A stretch of DNA of 64,000 nt from Parastagonospora avenae f. sp. tritici 18332-5 (Eukaryota > Ascomycota > Dothideomycetes > Pleosporales > Phaeosphaeriaceae): assembly GCA_022559985.1 (NCBI GenBank), contig JAFJTR010000044.1, positions 186,001-250,000 of the forward strand. The letters run 5' to 3'. Positions 19,766 through 30,532 of this stretch are shown piece by piece. Under the pieces are notes generated by a model that did not search any database, was not told the origin of the DNA, and saw only the letters and a program-made list of their open reading frames with translations. The translations under genes and the position numbers were made by a program. How positions within the stretch are numbered: position 1 is the stretch's first letter; each line of letters begins with the position of its first letter.

Positions 19766-20025
19766 TCCCGACACGTCTTAAGCATATCATTGACAGCCAG
19801 CAGCACATCGTCCGGAGTATTAGGATCTGGAATCAACATCTTCTGCAGAGTCCACGACGAGACAAAAGGCTGTCGCGGTGAGTGAGTACGATTCCTCTTA
19901 CCAGAAATCTTGGCGATGATGTTGCGGATGAAAGGCATAGTAAGCAGGCGTTGTAGAGCGGGGAAGGATTCAGGATACTGTACATATAGGTTTGCCACTG
20001 AGAGAGTAGTCGTTGGCTGCGACAT
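19690..20025 (-). CDS. Hypothetical small protein
   Basis: ATG 20023-20025 opens 111 codons that run into promoter copy 2. The N-terminal 40 residues look natural (VANLYVQYPESFPALQRLL). A donor GTAAGA follows directly after the codons for AKIS. A 75-nt in-frame intron ending ATTCCAG, or a 59-nt intron ending TCTGCAG, is possible. The region DVLLAVNDMLKTCRDV is plausible coding. No domain is known. The 3' end inside a duplicated segment suggests that the original C-terminus may have been replaced. Confidence 0.4.
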   Translation of the reverse strand: MSQPTTTLSVANLYVQYPESFPALQRLLTMPFIRNIIAKISGKRNRTHSPRQPFVSSWTLQKMLIPDPNTPDDVLLAVNDMLKTCRDVRYEQGWPHHRLGWNGTAWNGPCG

Positions 20026-20432
20026 GAAGCGTGACAGCGCATATTGAGGATTGTTGGCGAATTTCCGTGTCCATGCAACGTAAGTCTTTGATGTTGTATA
20101 ATACAGGCTAGCGACTCATTACACATGCACAGGTATTCCACGAAAGGCGTGGACATCATCGCAAGCAGTTTTGATGACAGAATCTGATCAATCTATATTC
20201 AATTCTCTCATGATATTCTGGTGACGCATCGCGTCAACGAGGTTGTGTAGATACAGCAGTGTGTACTGGACTATTATACAGTTGTGGGAACAAGTTGTGC
20301 AGCTCGTAACTGCACTGTGGTTATCAGTCAGCCCAATGAGAATGGGAACATGCTTAGCATCTTCGCGAGAAGTAAATTCAGCAATCAAGGGAGCCTTTTG
20401 CTTCTTTCCCGTTGCCAAACAATACAGCGATT
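20026..20432. other. Intergenic region
   Basis: This 407-bp stretch between minus-strand genes shows no supported feature. Confidence 0.4.
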
Positions 20433-21887
20433 CTAGCGAAGTTTCGCCGCCATGCCTTCGATGCCGTTAGACGTCGCAACGTCTGGATTGGGGTAGTACC
20501 AAGCCGCAACAGCGATGATGAGATATACAATCTAGCAACCTGTCAGCACGTATTTGATCATTCATGAACGTAAGTCTTACAACAAGGAGTGCGCCCTCAA
20601 GATAGTTCGACTCGCCATCACGCAGGAAGTTGCCAACGACAACAATTGATAGGACGAGCAACACGATCATAAAAATCTCAAAGTTGAGGTCCATGTCTTT
20701 GCCCATGACCCAGCCAACAATGACGACGAGAGGAGCGTTGAAAAGGGCTGTTTGGATGGAAGGACCGACGCAGTGGAAAAGTGCGAAGTTGATCTGGCCG
20801 TCCCAAGCTTCATCAATAGCAGTCAAATGCTCTGCTGCTTTCTCGACGAGCGGAAGCATGATCAAGCCGAGGAATTGGTCGGGAATACCAGACTCTACAA
20901 CATCCTCGATGCGCTCGACTAGGAAGTAAGCAAGCAGCGTGACGATAGCGAGCGAGAGTACTAGCGCGATGATGCATTCGGTGAATGTGAATTTCGGCTT
21001 GGCCAAGTCGTCATGTCGGTCCAGATCAGCATGCTCGTCGGCCTCGAGTACCTCGTCGAAGAGGGAGTGCTGAGAGCGGGCGTTGTACCAGATGAAGCTG
21101 GGGTATGTTAGCGTTAGATCGACAATGGTGATGGGCTAGCTTACATGCAGAAAGCAATGATGAGGAGGATGGATGTGATCTGACTGATTCGCAAAACATT
21201 GTGCTGTAACAACTTCTCTGTGAACTCGTGGTGCTTTGTCGCCTTCTCGACAGCCGAGCCCTTGAGCGCGGAATAGTAAGCGCTCGGAATCAGCAGGCCA
21301 AAACCGGCAACGAGAAGCAAACCACTTCCCACCTCACTGATCGAGGCGTGGAACTTCTGGCTCGCCTGTCTGAGTCCGCCAACGAAGAAGCACAGGCCCA
21401 AGCACAGGAGCAGATTCGTGATGATGGACCCGAGAATGGCAGCCTGGATGACTGGAATCAGATTGCCATGCTCGGAAGATCCATCTTGAGACCGGTGCTT
21501 AGCAATGAGGATGATGAATAAGATGATCTCAACAATAGACCCGAATGCCGTCTCAATCAAGATACCCGAAACCTTCGGCATCTTGCGCGCAAACTCCTGG
21601 CCCGCGAATCCTAGGAGGTTCGCAACAGGTACCATCGCGATGTAGCTGATTGCGAAGGTAGCGATTGGCTGGCTGGGGAAGGCATAGTGTAGCACAAAGG
21701 CGACGATGACGAACGGCCACAGTAAGTTCGCATATTTCGCCGCATTGCTCCCGGATTTCCACGCGACATTGAGGAAATGCGAAGGATGGAAACCAGAGCG
21801 TCCACTCTCGCCATCAGGATGGATGTGTGACGGGAGGATGTTGTGGAGGAGCGGTGTCGACTCCGAAGAGTGATGATTGGACGGCAT
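20433..21887 (-). CDS. Cation/proton (Ca2+/H+) exchanger family membrane protein
   Basis: The model is complement(join(20433..20531,20581..21097,21145..21887)), 452 aa, starting at ATG 21885-21887. Introns of 49 and 47 nt have GTAAG donors and branch sites GCTGAC and GCTAAC. About ten membrane segments form two related halves as in the CAX/VCX1 family, which exchange Ca2+ or other cations for H+ across the vacuolar or another internal membrane. First-half signature: ETAFGSIVEIILFI...AAILGSIITNLLLCLGLCF. Second-half signature: LPLVEKAAEHLTAI...CVGPSIQTALFNAPLVVIVGW. The usual GN-x2-E and GN-A-x-E cores are altered to GSIVE and EKAAE, so the transport specificity is uncertain. The acidic loop between the halves (DEVLEADEHADLDRHDD) is typical. 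Confidence 0.85.
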
Positions 21888-22991
21888 GGCAAAATGCGTG
21901 TGCAAGGATGATCACGCGGCGATGTTCCTGATGCTGCTTTGATGATGGCTTTTCTGGTGCCGTGTACCCGAATATTTTCACGCGTCGGAATCAAAAGATG
22001 TCAACGACAAAAGAGAGAGGAAGCCAAGAGCGGGGAAGAAGCACCAGCCTCCGCCCAGCCTGCGAAAACAGGGAAACGGCTCATTTCTCGGACGATCCGT
22101 GGCGCGTTCTCGATTCCATCTTCGAGTTTTTGTGTTCTGCTCTATTTATCTCTATTTATACCTAGGTATTCTGCTACCAATGCGTCGCGAGAGAATTGAG
22201 ATGAATTCGTCTATCAGCGCTGTCCAGCCTCATTCTTGGCAACAATGAGTGTGGCGCTCGATCAGCAAGAGCTTCATGTGCAATACGTTGGCGAAACAGC
22301 CAATTAAATACACTCGGAGCTCGAGAAGGAGGACATGTTGCAGATGGAAGAATCGAGGCTAGCTACATGTACGAATTCCGCAGGCGTCAACTAGTCAATA
22401 CCAAGACATACTTCGGCGTACTATTTTGGTACGGGATCGTGATGGGAACCCTCTTTTGACCATGTTTGCTTTCTCATGTTTCTCCAGGTAGTCTCAGCGA
22501 TCAGGGTAATGTATTTCTTTCTCTATGCCGGCCGAATCTTTGCGCGCCAAGAATACGCGTCGAGCATCATCTCCATCATTACATCGGGATGAAAACTTCA
22601 CATCACCATCATCAGTCAACAAAGTCGGTACGTCGCAAATTCAAGTATGAGACATCAAGTCCTTGACGTCGAGCACGCCTGACGATACTACAAATGCCAA
22701 GACATGTATAGCCCCATTGATGTGAAGACGGCCCGGAACCTTAATCCCTGCTCTCCTCCACTTCACCCCCATCTCACGAATCACCACACCAAAACATCTA
22801 GCTCTGCGTGTTGTCGCGGGACGCCGTCTCATAAGGCAACCAATGTCTCCGCATGTAGGTCAACCGCCAAGTCGGTTATGACATGCCGGCGTGGCGTACG
22901 TCGATTCTGTCGAACCTTTGATGTCAGATGGCGACGACAAACATATCAACATGACTGCCACATCGTAGCTTAGAAGAACATCCACGACACC
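21888..22991. other. Intergenic region between divergent genes
   Basis: A 1.1-kb divergent promoter region. Only short accidental frames are seen, with no repeat or RNA gene recognised. Confidence 0.45.
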
Positions 22992-23857
22992 ATGTTTTTC
23001 GAAACGCTATCCCTGCTGGTAGCAGCGGGTTTCGCCCTCGCGCAGAACTCCACAGACCTCGCCCGCTGCCCCCTTACAGTCGGTGAACTCTCCCCCAACG
23101 CCCGTGTAAACTCCACTGGCATGCGGTCTTTCCGCTGGTCAAACGAAGAGGCAGACTGGTACCTCACGACAACTTTGAACGACACGCGCGACCCGGTGCT
23201 CGTAGCGTCATTGCACGATTTCCAAGGCTATATCAGTGCGCCGATGGACACGCAGGCGCGCGCATGCGTGTTCATGTTCGACGGGCTCAACGCCACCGTT
23301 GCTGGTGATAGTGGATGTGACAACGCTTTAAGCACGGGATGTGTTGATTTTCTGAAGAAGAACGCTACCTTTGCTGAACGGTGTCGGGTGCCAGATCGTG
23401 AAGCTGTGGCCGCAGCGTGCGGGCGCCAAGTTGTTGGGTGGGAAGATTCATGTACATTTCCCTCAGTTCCCCAATGTCCTTTTATTAACAGATTTCAGCC
23501 GACCCAATCGACTTCTCCAACCAGACGTGTAGCATTCTCTCGCCGCCGGCAAACTCCATGCCCTCGGGCTATCTGACTTGGCCTGTTAGATGGCTGGGCG
23601 AGAGTCAGGGGAATTCCGATCGCAAGGCGGATGATTTCACGTACTATGATCGGTATGTGAGGCAGCCGCGGCCGTGGGTGATTACGCGCGAGGGCAAGGA
23701 GTCGCAGGTGTTGTGTGTGGCGCCGGACGTTTTGGTTGAGGGAAGTAGGGCGCCTGAGGGGGAGTGGCCGCCAGCTGGGACGTCGGGGGCGAGGAGAGAG
23801 GGCTTGGGGATGGCGGGAGTGGTAATCGGTGTAGTGGGAGCAGTTTTGATGATGTAG
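22992..23857 (+). CDS. Secreted GPI-anchored-type protein
   Basis: The model is join(22992..23451,23499..23857), 272 aa. Residues 1-17 are a clear signal peptide (FFETLSLLVAAGFALAQ). The mature part is Cys-rich (at least eight Cys) with several N-glycosylation sites (NST, NDT, NAT, NQT). The C-terminus ends in a hydrophobic tail (GMAGVVIGVVGAVLMM) behind a small-residue region, which is the layout of a GPI-anchor signal. The 47-nt intron has donor GTACAT, branch-like TTAAC and acceptor TTTCAG; a nearer acceptor (AACAG) would put the second exon out of frame. It probably sits at the cell surface or wall. Its 3' end faces the sedolisin gene with only 53 bp between stops. Confidence 0.8.
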
Positions 23858-23910
23858 ATACCCACGAATTACGACGACATTCACGGAGCCGTCTCTACCG
23901 ACGGTGTATC

Positions 23911-25830
23911 TTAATATCCCTCCGCCATGGCCAACTCCACCAGTTTGGGAAAGTTTGGTGTCCCCCACCCATCCACCGGATCCCACCCTTCTCCCGCTGC
24001 AAATCCTGTCGTGTTGCACCCGCGATTGGAACCCTTTGTAACGTCGTTAAGCGCTTTGAATCCTTTCTTATACAGCCAGGGATTCAAGAAGCCCAGCGCC
24101 GGCTTACCAGCCGTAATCAACGCATCGTTCACCAGCGCGAAGACACCCGCAGCAAGCGGCGTCGCCGCCGACGTGCCGCCCGTCAAACCTGTCCTTGGTT
24201 AGCAAAGTTACAATGGATAACGCACCAACATACCTTCGGTGCCGTTATAAAAGAACGCAAAGTTAATCCCCTGCGCCGCGACATCCGGATACCCGCGCCC
24301 ACTGCGATTATACAGCCCCTTGTACATGTCCCCCAGCTTCTCGACATACTGCGGCACACTATTCTTCTGCCACTCGGGCCGTGGAAAGTAATTGCTAAAC
24401 CCGCCTCCGCTTGCGAAATACCCGCCGCCCGTCTCGTTCGACGGCGGCACGTACGCCGCGACTTCCTCCTCGAAGCCCATGGTCGCGCCAACAGTTGTAA
24501 CGTACGGACACCCGCCCGGGAAGATGGGCTTGAACTGCCACCTATTCTGGCCGTCGTTGGTGAAGCAGCGTCCATCCCTGCCCACGCCCGAGTTACCACT
24601 GGGAAAGAATAACGACGTGCCGCGCGCTCCGACCTGCGCGAATTGTCTGCACACGCGCTCGGCGTACGCCTGGGGCACAGATTGCTCGGGCTCGCCGTAC
24701 GACGTGCTAATCACGCGCGGGATGAAGGCCTGCTGCGCGAGAAAGTCGAGCCACACCAGGTACGGCTCGTTGTTGTTCGCCTCGCCAGGCGTTTCGGGCT
24801 GGAATGGCGGACGCCCCGCCGTCGAGTACGCCGTGATGCTCATGTTCCACGCAAACCCAGCGAGCACCTGGATGTTGAGGTTCGCCTCGTAGGAATTACC
24901 GTCGGCGAGTTGTTTTTCGGTGAGCGGGCCATCTTGCGTGGGCCCGTCGGCAACAGACACCTGCGTGAAGGAGGACGCCTGCGAGACGGCTTCGGGGCGG
25001 TATTTCTCGAGGAAGAGCTTCGCGTCGGGCCGGATGGGGACTTCGTCAAGGTAGTTGGCGAAGCCGATGCTGTTCTTGGAACTAGATTTGGTGGTGTAGC
25101 CTTTGGTACCGTAGAGGGTTTGGAAGCACGCGGGGGTAAGGGATTTCGCGTCGCAGACGGCGGCGAGAGAGGCGTTGTCGGGGCGCGAGGAGGTTTCTAC
25201 TACGTGGGCAGTTGTGTGGAACCAGGTGCGAGGAGCGCCGCGGAAGAAGGATGTGGTGGGCTGGATGGTGTCGATGTGGGCGTGCAGATGACGTGGGAGT
25301 GACCAGTGGGTTGTACGGGAGACGATGCGTCCATCAGCGTGCTTGTAGTCGTGGTACTCGGCGTCGAGCAAGTCCTCTACCATTTCGACGGGAAGATGGA
25401 CGATGATCCAGTCTTTGGCTGCGCTGTAGCCTAGATCACCAACATCAATGCCGTTGTCATGCAGCCAGTCGTGAACCAGATCATGCGTCTCTGAGCTCGG
25501 CGCAACAAGTTCGTTGACTTCTTCAGCTGTGAGATACCGCCCATACCGCACATTGTCTGGATCAGACACTGAAAGGCTTTAGTGTTACTGGTATAGCAGC
25601 ACCTAATTCTGTATCTTACCCTCTTGGAGATGACGATCAAGCTCATCAAATCGACCTTGTTTCAACCCAATTTGCAACTCAATCGTCTTTTGACCATGCG
25701 TTCGGTCTCGCTTGGACCACTCATCTGGCACGAAATGTGTCTCTTTAACAGTGTACGGTGAGCGGGCAATTGGTGTCGCGAGGACATTGCAAGCCACAGC
25801 GGCTGCAACGAAGGCGTTGATGGAGAGCAT
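23911..25830 (-). CDS. Sedolisin-family (S53) peptidase with catalytic Asp replaced by Asn
   Basis: The model is complement(join(23911..24188,24234..25568,25620..25830)), 607 aa. A signal peptide (residues 1-18) is followed by an S53 propeptide domain (about 35-180) and the catalytic domain. Introns of 45 and 51 nt have GTATGT and GTAAGA donors; the first has branch GCTAACC. Residues 298-302 read EANLN, whereas family members have E-x3-D with both acids catalytic; here the Asp is Asn-302. The serine motif GGTSAATP is intact (Ser-522), as is the Ca2+ site region (GWDPVDGWGTPNF). Fungal sedolisins are mostly acid-active tripeptidyl peptidases, secreted or vacuolar. With the Asp lost, activity may be reduced or absent, so this could be a pseudoprotease. 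Confidence 0.88.
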
Positions 25831-26482
25831 TTCGAGCTACGGTAGACACTTTAGGATGACACCGCGTCGCGCGAAGTGCTATATCTGCATAAGTATTTAT
25901 ATTCTACCATGGATTGTCCTCCTATTATAACTGTAGGAGGTAAACTAATCGGTCCTACTGCGAGGCGAATCTGTTTAATGTCCACCTGGGCATCTTGAAA
26001 AAGACTCCGTTCTGCCAGTTGCCTCACGAATGGCTCGATGTCGTCCTCTCGCAGCCTCGTAGATATCAGTGCCGAAGTGATATCCTCGCAATCATGCATG
26101 CGTGCCAAAGCGCAAGCTTAATCATTGGCCCGTCAAAGTAAGCACTGAGCTCAATCAGGAAGATGGGACCAAGTAGCTCAGTGCCAAGCATGATATCTCG
26201 GTGGTAAGCTGGCCTTGGTCGTCTTTTCCTGCTGCATTGATTAGTAAACACAGTGAGGTAGGGAAGTTGTATGAATTAGATTGCTTCGGTGCCGTCAACC
26301 TGGTGCACGGGCGTGTGAAGGACCCTGTCCAACCACTGCACATCTGCAACACCTGAATTCTACATCCATTCGTACAAAATGTTAGGAAGTCCTTGCGAGG
26401 ATGAGGGTTCTGCGGGAGCACCCGGTTGTGTTTGCACATGCCGCCCAATGATCATCTCAAAATCCATGTAAGCCAAATGTAC
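25831..26482. other. Intergenic region upstream of sedolisin and element
   Basis: This 652-bp stretch contains the sedolisin promoter and flanking DNA of the Tc1/mariner insertion. No gene recognised. Confidence 0.4.
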
Positions 26483-26530
26483 GGAGGTACATTGCAAAAG
26501 TCCTCTCCCACACCCTGGTCAACACACGGA
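26483..26530 (+). repeat. Left terminal inverted repeat of Tc1/mariner element
   Basis: Matches the reverse complement of 28010-28057 with scattered transitions. Confidence 0.85.
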
Positions 26531-26567
26531 GCAAGTACATGGGCTATTCGGCCCGATAAAGCTGATA

Positions 26568-27709
26568 TCAATCAGTCCTACGTACATTTCTGCCCTCCTT
26601 GTACTCTTTTCCTCCATCTAACTCAATGATCTGTTTGACATGGATTGGGATACGCTCAATCCAAGCCTGTATCTTCTCTTGAGGCAGCTCATCCCAACAC
26701 TGCTCCCACGCACGGATAGCCTGAGCTCTGCTCTTTGGGGCTCCTTTCTTTGTTGTGAATCTCTTCATCGAAAACCGGCAAGGCTCAATAGCGTCCAAGT
26801 CAGGTGAATTACCACACCAAAGTAGCTATGCTACATGCTCTTGACTGAACACCCAGCTTTGTACGTGATGACTGTGAGCAGGTGCTTTGTCCTCTTGAAC
26901 TAGAGTACCAGGCCCCTCTTTCATGCACTCCTTAGCAAAAGAAATCAACTTTGGCCGCATGATAATTGACTGGTATCGCCACCAGTATATGCCTGAGCCC
27001 TTGCCTCGTACTAACTTGCCATTCTTTTCATTCCATCTCCATTGAGGTTTCTTACCAGGCTTCGTACGTAGACTAAGCCGCTCCATGCCTTTTCCAAGCT
27101 CCCACTTCTCTCTCATTAAAGGTCCCAACGCTATATTTAACACATTCATGTGTTTTGCAGCCTGTTCCTTCTCTTGCTTTGTCTCAGGTGTTCAGCAGTG
27201 ATAAGGTCCTTTCTTCTCATACGTAAAGCAACCCCAGAACATGAACTCAGAGTAGCCTTTCTATCTCTCACGAATACAACTCTTAACAACAGCCTCATCA
27301 ACTTTCCTCCAGATTCTATATCCTCCACGTCAGTGAAGAATAACAACAGCAGTCTCATCTGTCCAAATAACATTCTTCTATTCCTCTAAGTACTCTCCAT
27401 ACCGTAGAGGCTGAGATATCTAGGCCATCTTGACTAAGATCACCAGCAATATCAGCACAGGTTTTCTCTCTGCCGAAGCGATCCCGCCTCACAAGGTTAA
27501 CAACCTTCTCAAAGGCCTGCTGTTGTTTAGAAGGCCGCCCAGTCCTTGGGGCATCTTCAACGTGCTTGTTCTCCAAATTTAGAGGCCTTACAGCAGGATC
27601 AAAGCCTCTCTTAATTGCCGGTACGTATATTGAATTGATTGTACGCTTCTCAGCACAAGTCATCCCAGTTATCTCATGATTTGTTTTGCCATCAGCCTTA
27701 TAGCCTATC
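26568..27709 (-). pseudogene. Tc1/mariner transposase pseudogene
   Basis: The frame can be followed from GYKADGKTNHEITG (near 27700) through an N-terminal DNA-binding part (GRPSKQQQAFEKVV, STVWRVLR) to the catalytic core (WTDETAVV, GYSEFMFWGCF, NSPDLDAIEP) and the C-terminal end KEYKEG. It is broken by several in-frame stops. Within 27150-27370 three occur at sites where the family has Arg or Trp (TGA after VVILH; TAG before KGYSEF; TGA before TPET), and one TAG sits before LLWCGNSPD. These are C-to-T or G-to-A type changes as expected from repeat-induced point mutation. No functional protein can be made. Confidence 0.88.
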
Positions 27710-28009
27710 GTCAGCCATGGCCCTCAGGTATTCTGCCCGAAGCGCGATCCATCTCACCTTCCCTCACTCCCTCACTAGTCCTCTTGAGGTTTAGCGCGTG
27801 ATCTTATGTCTATATAGATCCTTCCTCCGTAGCACCTAATACATCACGATTCTTCCTATTTCCAGTGCTTCTGACAGCTATAATTAAAGCACGAGTAGCA
27901 AGATCAAAGACAACCATAATTAAATTAAAGACAGAAGACGAGACACATAGAATAAGAAGGAGGGCAGAGAGGGGAGAGAGAAGAAACACATCATCACAGA
28001 GTCACTGCT

Positions 28010-28057
28010 CCGTGCGTTTACCAGGGGGTAGGAAAAGACTTTTGAAATGCACCTCCA
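28010..28057 (-). repeat. Right terminal inverted repeat of Tc1/mariner element
   Basis: Inverted partner of 26483-26530; followed by the TA target duplication. Confidence 0.85.
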
Positions 28058-28195
28058 TAATGTTTGAATTATTCCGTGCAGGGGGTGTCGGGTATCTAGG
28101 GAACGCCACAGTAAGAAAGTCTATTCCCATCGGTCGTAATCATGAGTACCGGGAGTAACCAGAGAGGACTTTATCCACGCTGCGAGTATCCGAGA

Positions 28196-28741
28196 TCAAC
28201 AAGACTCCCTCTCATCCGGCAGAACCACGACATCGAACTCCTCATCGACACTTTCTTCGCTCTGGCTAGCAACCTTCTCTTCCTCGCCGTACTTCCCGCC
28301 CACGAAGTCCCACCCATCGCCCTCCAGCCGTGCCCTCAGTCGCTCGCGGTTAGACGTCGCTGCGCGATGAAGTAGAGGAGCCATTTGTGCTTCGCCCTGC
28401 GTCGCTCCTTTCCGCTGCGTCTCCGCATCGAGTTCCCAGTCGTCAAAGTCCGGCAAGATCCAGAAGTCCGACTCCGTGTTATCGTTTGTCGCGTTATTGA
28501 GGTTGAGACATGTACTCTGGTGCATTTCTTTCTGGATGCAAGTGCGCTTCATCGGGGGAAGCCATGCTGGATCTATGGTGCTGCGGGACAGTTTGATGGC
28601 TGGAGCGGAGGTGTCTTTGCGCTTGTTTGTGGGTTGGATGTGGGGTGAAGGTGCGCGCGACCATCTGATGTCGCGTGACAGCATCAGAGTGTCACCGAGA
28701 CCGTTGGATTCGCCGCGCAAGCGTTGCGGGCCGTTTTCCAT
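28196..28741 (-). CDS. Hypothetical protein
   Basis: ATG 28739-28741 opens 181 codons without introns. No family is recognised. The N-terminal half is Ser/Arg-rich and contains DPAWLPPMKRTCIQ. The centre has an acidic/aromatic patch (SDFWILPDFDDWELD), and the C-terminal third contains LRARLEGDGWDFVGGKYG followed by an acidic tail (SEESVDEEFDVVVLPDE). The acidic-aromatic composition suggests an interaction motif rather than an enzyme. It ends about 140 bp from the transposon. Confidence 0.55.
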   Translation of the reverse strand: MENGPQRLRGESNGLGDTLMLSRDIRWSRAPSPHIQPTNKRKDTSAPAIKLSRSTIDPAWLPPMKRTCIQKEMHQSTCLNLNNATNDNTESDFWILPDFDDWELDAETQRKGATQGEAQMAPLLHRAATSNRERLRARLEGDGWDFVGGKYGEEEKVASQSEESVDEEFDVVVLPDERESC

Positions 28742-29632
28742 GTTCGCTGGTATCGGACGATTTCAGCCCAAGATGTGAAAGAGAAGCGAGGTGTGATTGA
28801 GGTGGAGCACACGAAAAGCCACATGCAGGCGCAGATGCTAGTGATGAATTTTGGAGGGTGATTGTGGATCTGTTCCGGAAGCGCGGGCGTCGAGGTCGTT
28901 TGCAGCTGATTGCGGCTGCCTGGTACGCTTGTAAAAAAGTCACCCGATGACGTCGCGGGGCTGACGTAGCAGTGTCTTAGTGGTGGCTAGAGGGATCAGG
29001 TAGGGCAGAGGGAGTGGTGGTAGATCAGGTGAAGAAAATATGGGATTTGAGGTGGTAAGGTGCTAAATCATGTAAGTTGGTGATGATGATGGATGGACGC
29101 TGCCGGATGCGGCCATTTCTTGCACTGAATGCGGTGCGGAAAGTACGTATGTCATCGCTACTGTGCTTTGAACATGAGCAATGCACTGTAGGCTGTGCTC
29201 ATCTATAACTTCTAGAAGAACTTCGGAGGCATGCATCTCGATCGCAGACAAACTTGTCTTGCTCTTCTTAGAGTGACAAAAGAGTGGTTATAGATATGGC
29301 ACGTGCGGCGCTAGTGGTGAAGGAGTTATCCCAGACCTCGTTTTCTGTACCATATTATCTGACGTTGAAAACTTTGAGGCTAAGACCAGAGGTGATCAGA
29401 TCTCAAATACCAACCTACTTGCTGAACATGAACGTTGCCGGGGATGCCTTCAAGGTCTGAGGAGCTGGTGTGATGGGTTCGCTCATGCTAGCTGTAAGCC
29501 TTCAACGTCAGATAATACGGTATCCTGTCTTCAAACTGGATCCATGATATTAGTGCATCGACCGCAAAGCTGAAGCTCTTGGGTTTCGCTCCCATATCTC
29601 ATGCTTCATTGATCTCCATCTCCCTCTATTTC
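28742..29632. other. Intergenic region
   Basis: No credible gene in 890 bp. Short frames on the minus strand start at non-ATG codons or have no coding character. Confidence 0.4.
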
Positions 29633-30532
29633 TCATGTTCTCAACGGAAGGTCTCTATAACATCTCTGCAACCACGTCCGGAGCTCGTTTGTCTCCCGTT
29701 GCAACTGGGTCTTACGTTGCTCAAAACGAGGCCGCAGTGTTTCAGTTAGAAAGTTCAATAGCGCTTCGTTGTCGAAGACCTGTTCTTTGCTCAAGACGTC
29801 AAATCTGTGTGCCTCTGGCACATGCTGCGTCCACTGTCCTGCTTTGGCACAGTAGAAGTTGCATCCAGGAACAGGACATGAGAATGGCTCAGGATCCTCC
29901 CTGTCGAAGTGATGTCTATCGAGAGCCTCTATCATAAGAGCACCAAGACCCCGTTGCTGAATCTCGATCATTTCATGTCGAAACGATGCCTCCTCGGCCT
30001 GATCGGCCAGGCCGTGGAATTTCTTGGGTGGCATAATGACCCTTTTGCGCTCCGAACCAGATGTTTCCACCCTTTGCCATTCGCCATCTGCGAGACGACA
30101 AAGCACTCTATGGCAATCCTTCGCAACAGGGGGGATGGTCCGTTTGTAGCCTTCAGATAATTCGTCGGCAATGAAATTGACCATAACACCGACTTCAGCT
30201 GGGCAGGCCCCAACCAGAGCTTTCATACCACGTGGATCAACAGGCATGTCATTGAGATAGTCTCGAATCCTGTTGAAAACGACCTTTTTTGCACTGGGGA
30301 ATTCCTTTTGGAAAGAGTTCCAGAAATCGCGCACAGAGAGACCCATCTCTTCATAGGGACTTAAGTTGTACTCGATCTCGGCATTCTGCACAGAAGCCAT
30401 GAACGACGGGTCACCAAACACACCAACTGGGGGCCAGCGTCTGAGTATCGCACCAACTTGGATGAGATAGTACGTGTCTGAGTCCGCCCAGAACAGCTCT
30501 GCGGCTCCGGTGCGAAGTTCAGGGATTTTCAT
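29633..30532 (-). CDS. Hypothetical C2H2-type zinc finger protein
   Basis: ATG 30530-30532 gives 299 aa in one exon. Near residue 218 there is a C2H2-type motif: FSCPVPGCNFYCAKAGQWTQHVPEAH. The Cys-x4-Cys spacing is usual; the two histidines are separated by five residues, slightly longer than normal. The N-terminal 190 residues look globular (LSPYEEMGLSVRDFWNSF, GACPAEVGVMVNFIADELS). The C-terminal end is a charged helix (FEQRKTQLQRETNELRTWLQ). It may be a DNA-binding or regulatory protein, but a single finger alone does not establish this. It is divergent from MIC60 with about 530 bp between the start codons. Confidence 0.65.
   Translation of the reverse strand: MKIPELRTGAAELFWADSDTYYLIQVGAILRRWPPVGVFGDPSFMASVQNAEIEYNLSPYEEMGLSVRDFWNSFQKEFPSAKKVVFNRIRDYLNDMPVDPRGMKALVGACPAEVGVMVNFIADELSEGYKRTIPPVAKDCHRVLCRLADGEWQRVETSGSERKRVIMPPKKFHGLADQAEEASFRHEMIEIQQRGLGALMIEALDRHHFDREDPEPFSCPVPGCNFYCAKAGQWTQHVPEAHRFDVLSKEQVFDNEALLNFLTETLRPRFEQRKTQLQRETNELRTWLQRCYRDLPLRT

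Larger units (their letters stand above)
26483..28057 (-). mobile_element. Tc1/mariner-type DNA transposon, inactivated
   Basis: A 1575-bp element bounded by imperfect terminal inverted repeats of at least 50 bp. The left end reads CGGAGGTACATTGCAAAAGT and the right end, reverse-complemented, TGGAGGTGCATTTCAAAAGT. Both continue through CCCTGG and CACGGAGCA with mostly C-to-T differences. A TA dinucleotide flanks each end (26481-26482 and 28058-28059), the target duplication expected for this superfamily. The interior encodes a DDE-type transposase on the minus strand. Similar elements (for example Molly of Parastagonospora) are known from Pleosporales. The element is complete in length but the transposase is dead. 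Confidence 0.9.

Noticed and set aside
24643..25302. 219-codon plus-strand frame opposite the sedolisin gene
   Set aside because: Entirely inside the protease exon on the other strand, Arg/Gly-rich, no independent motif.
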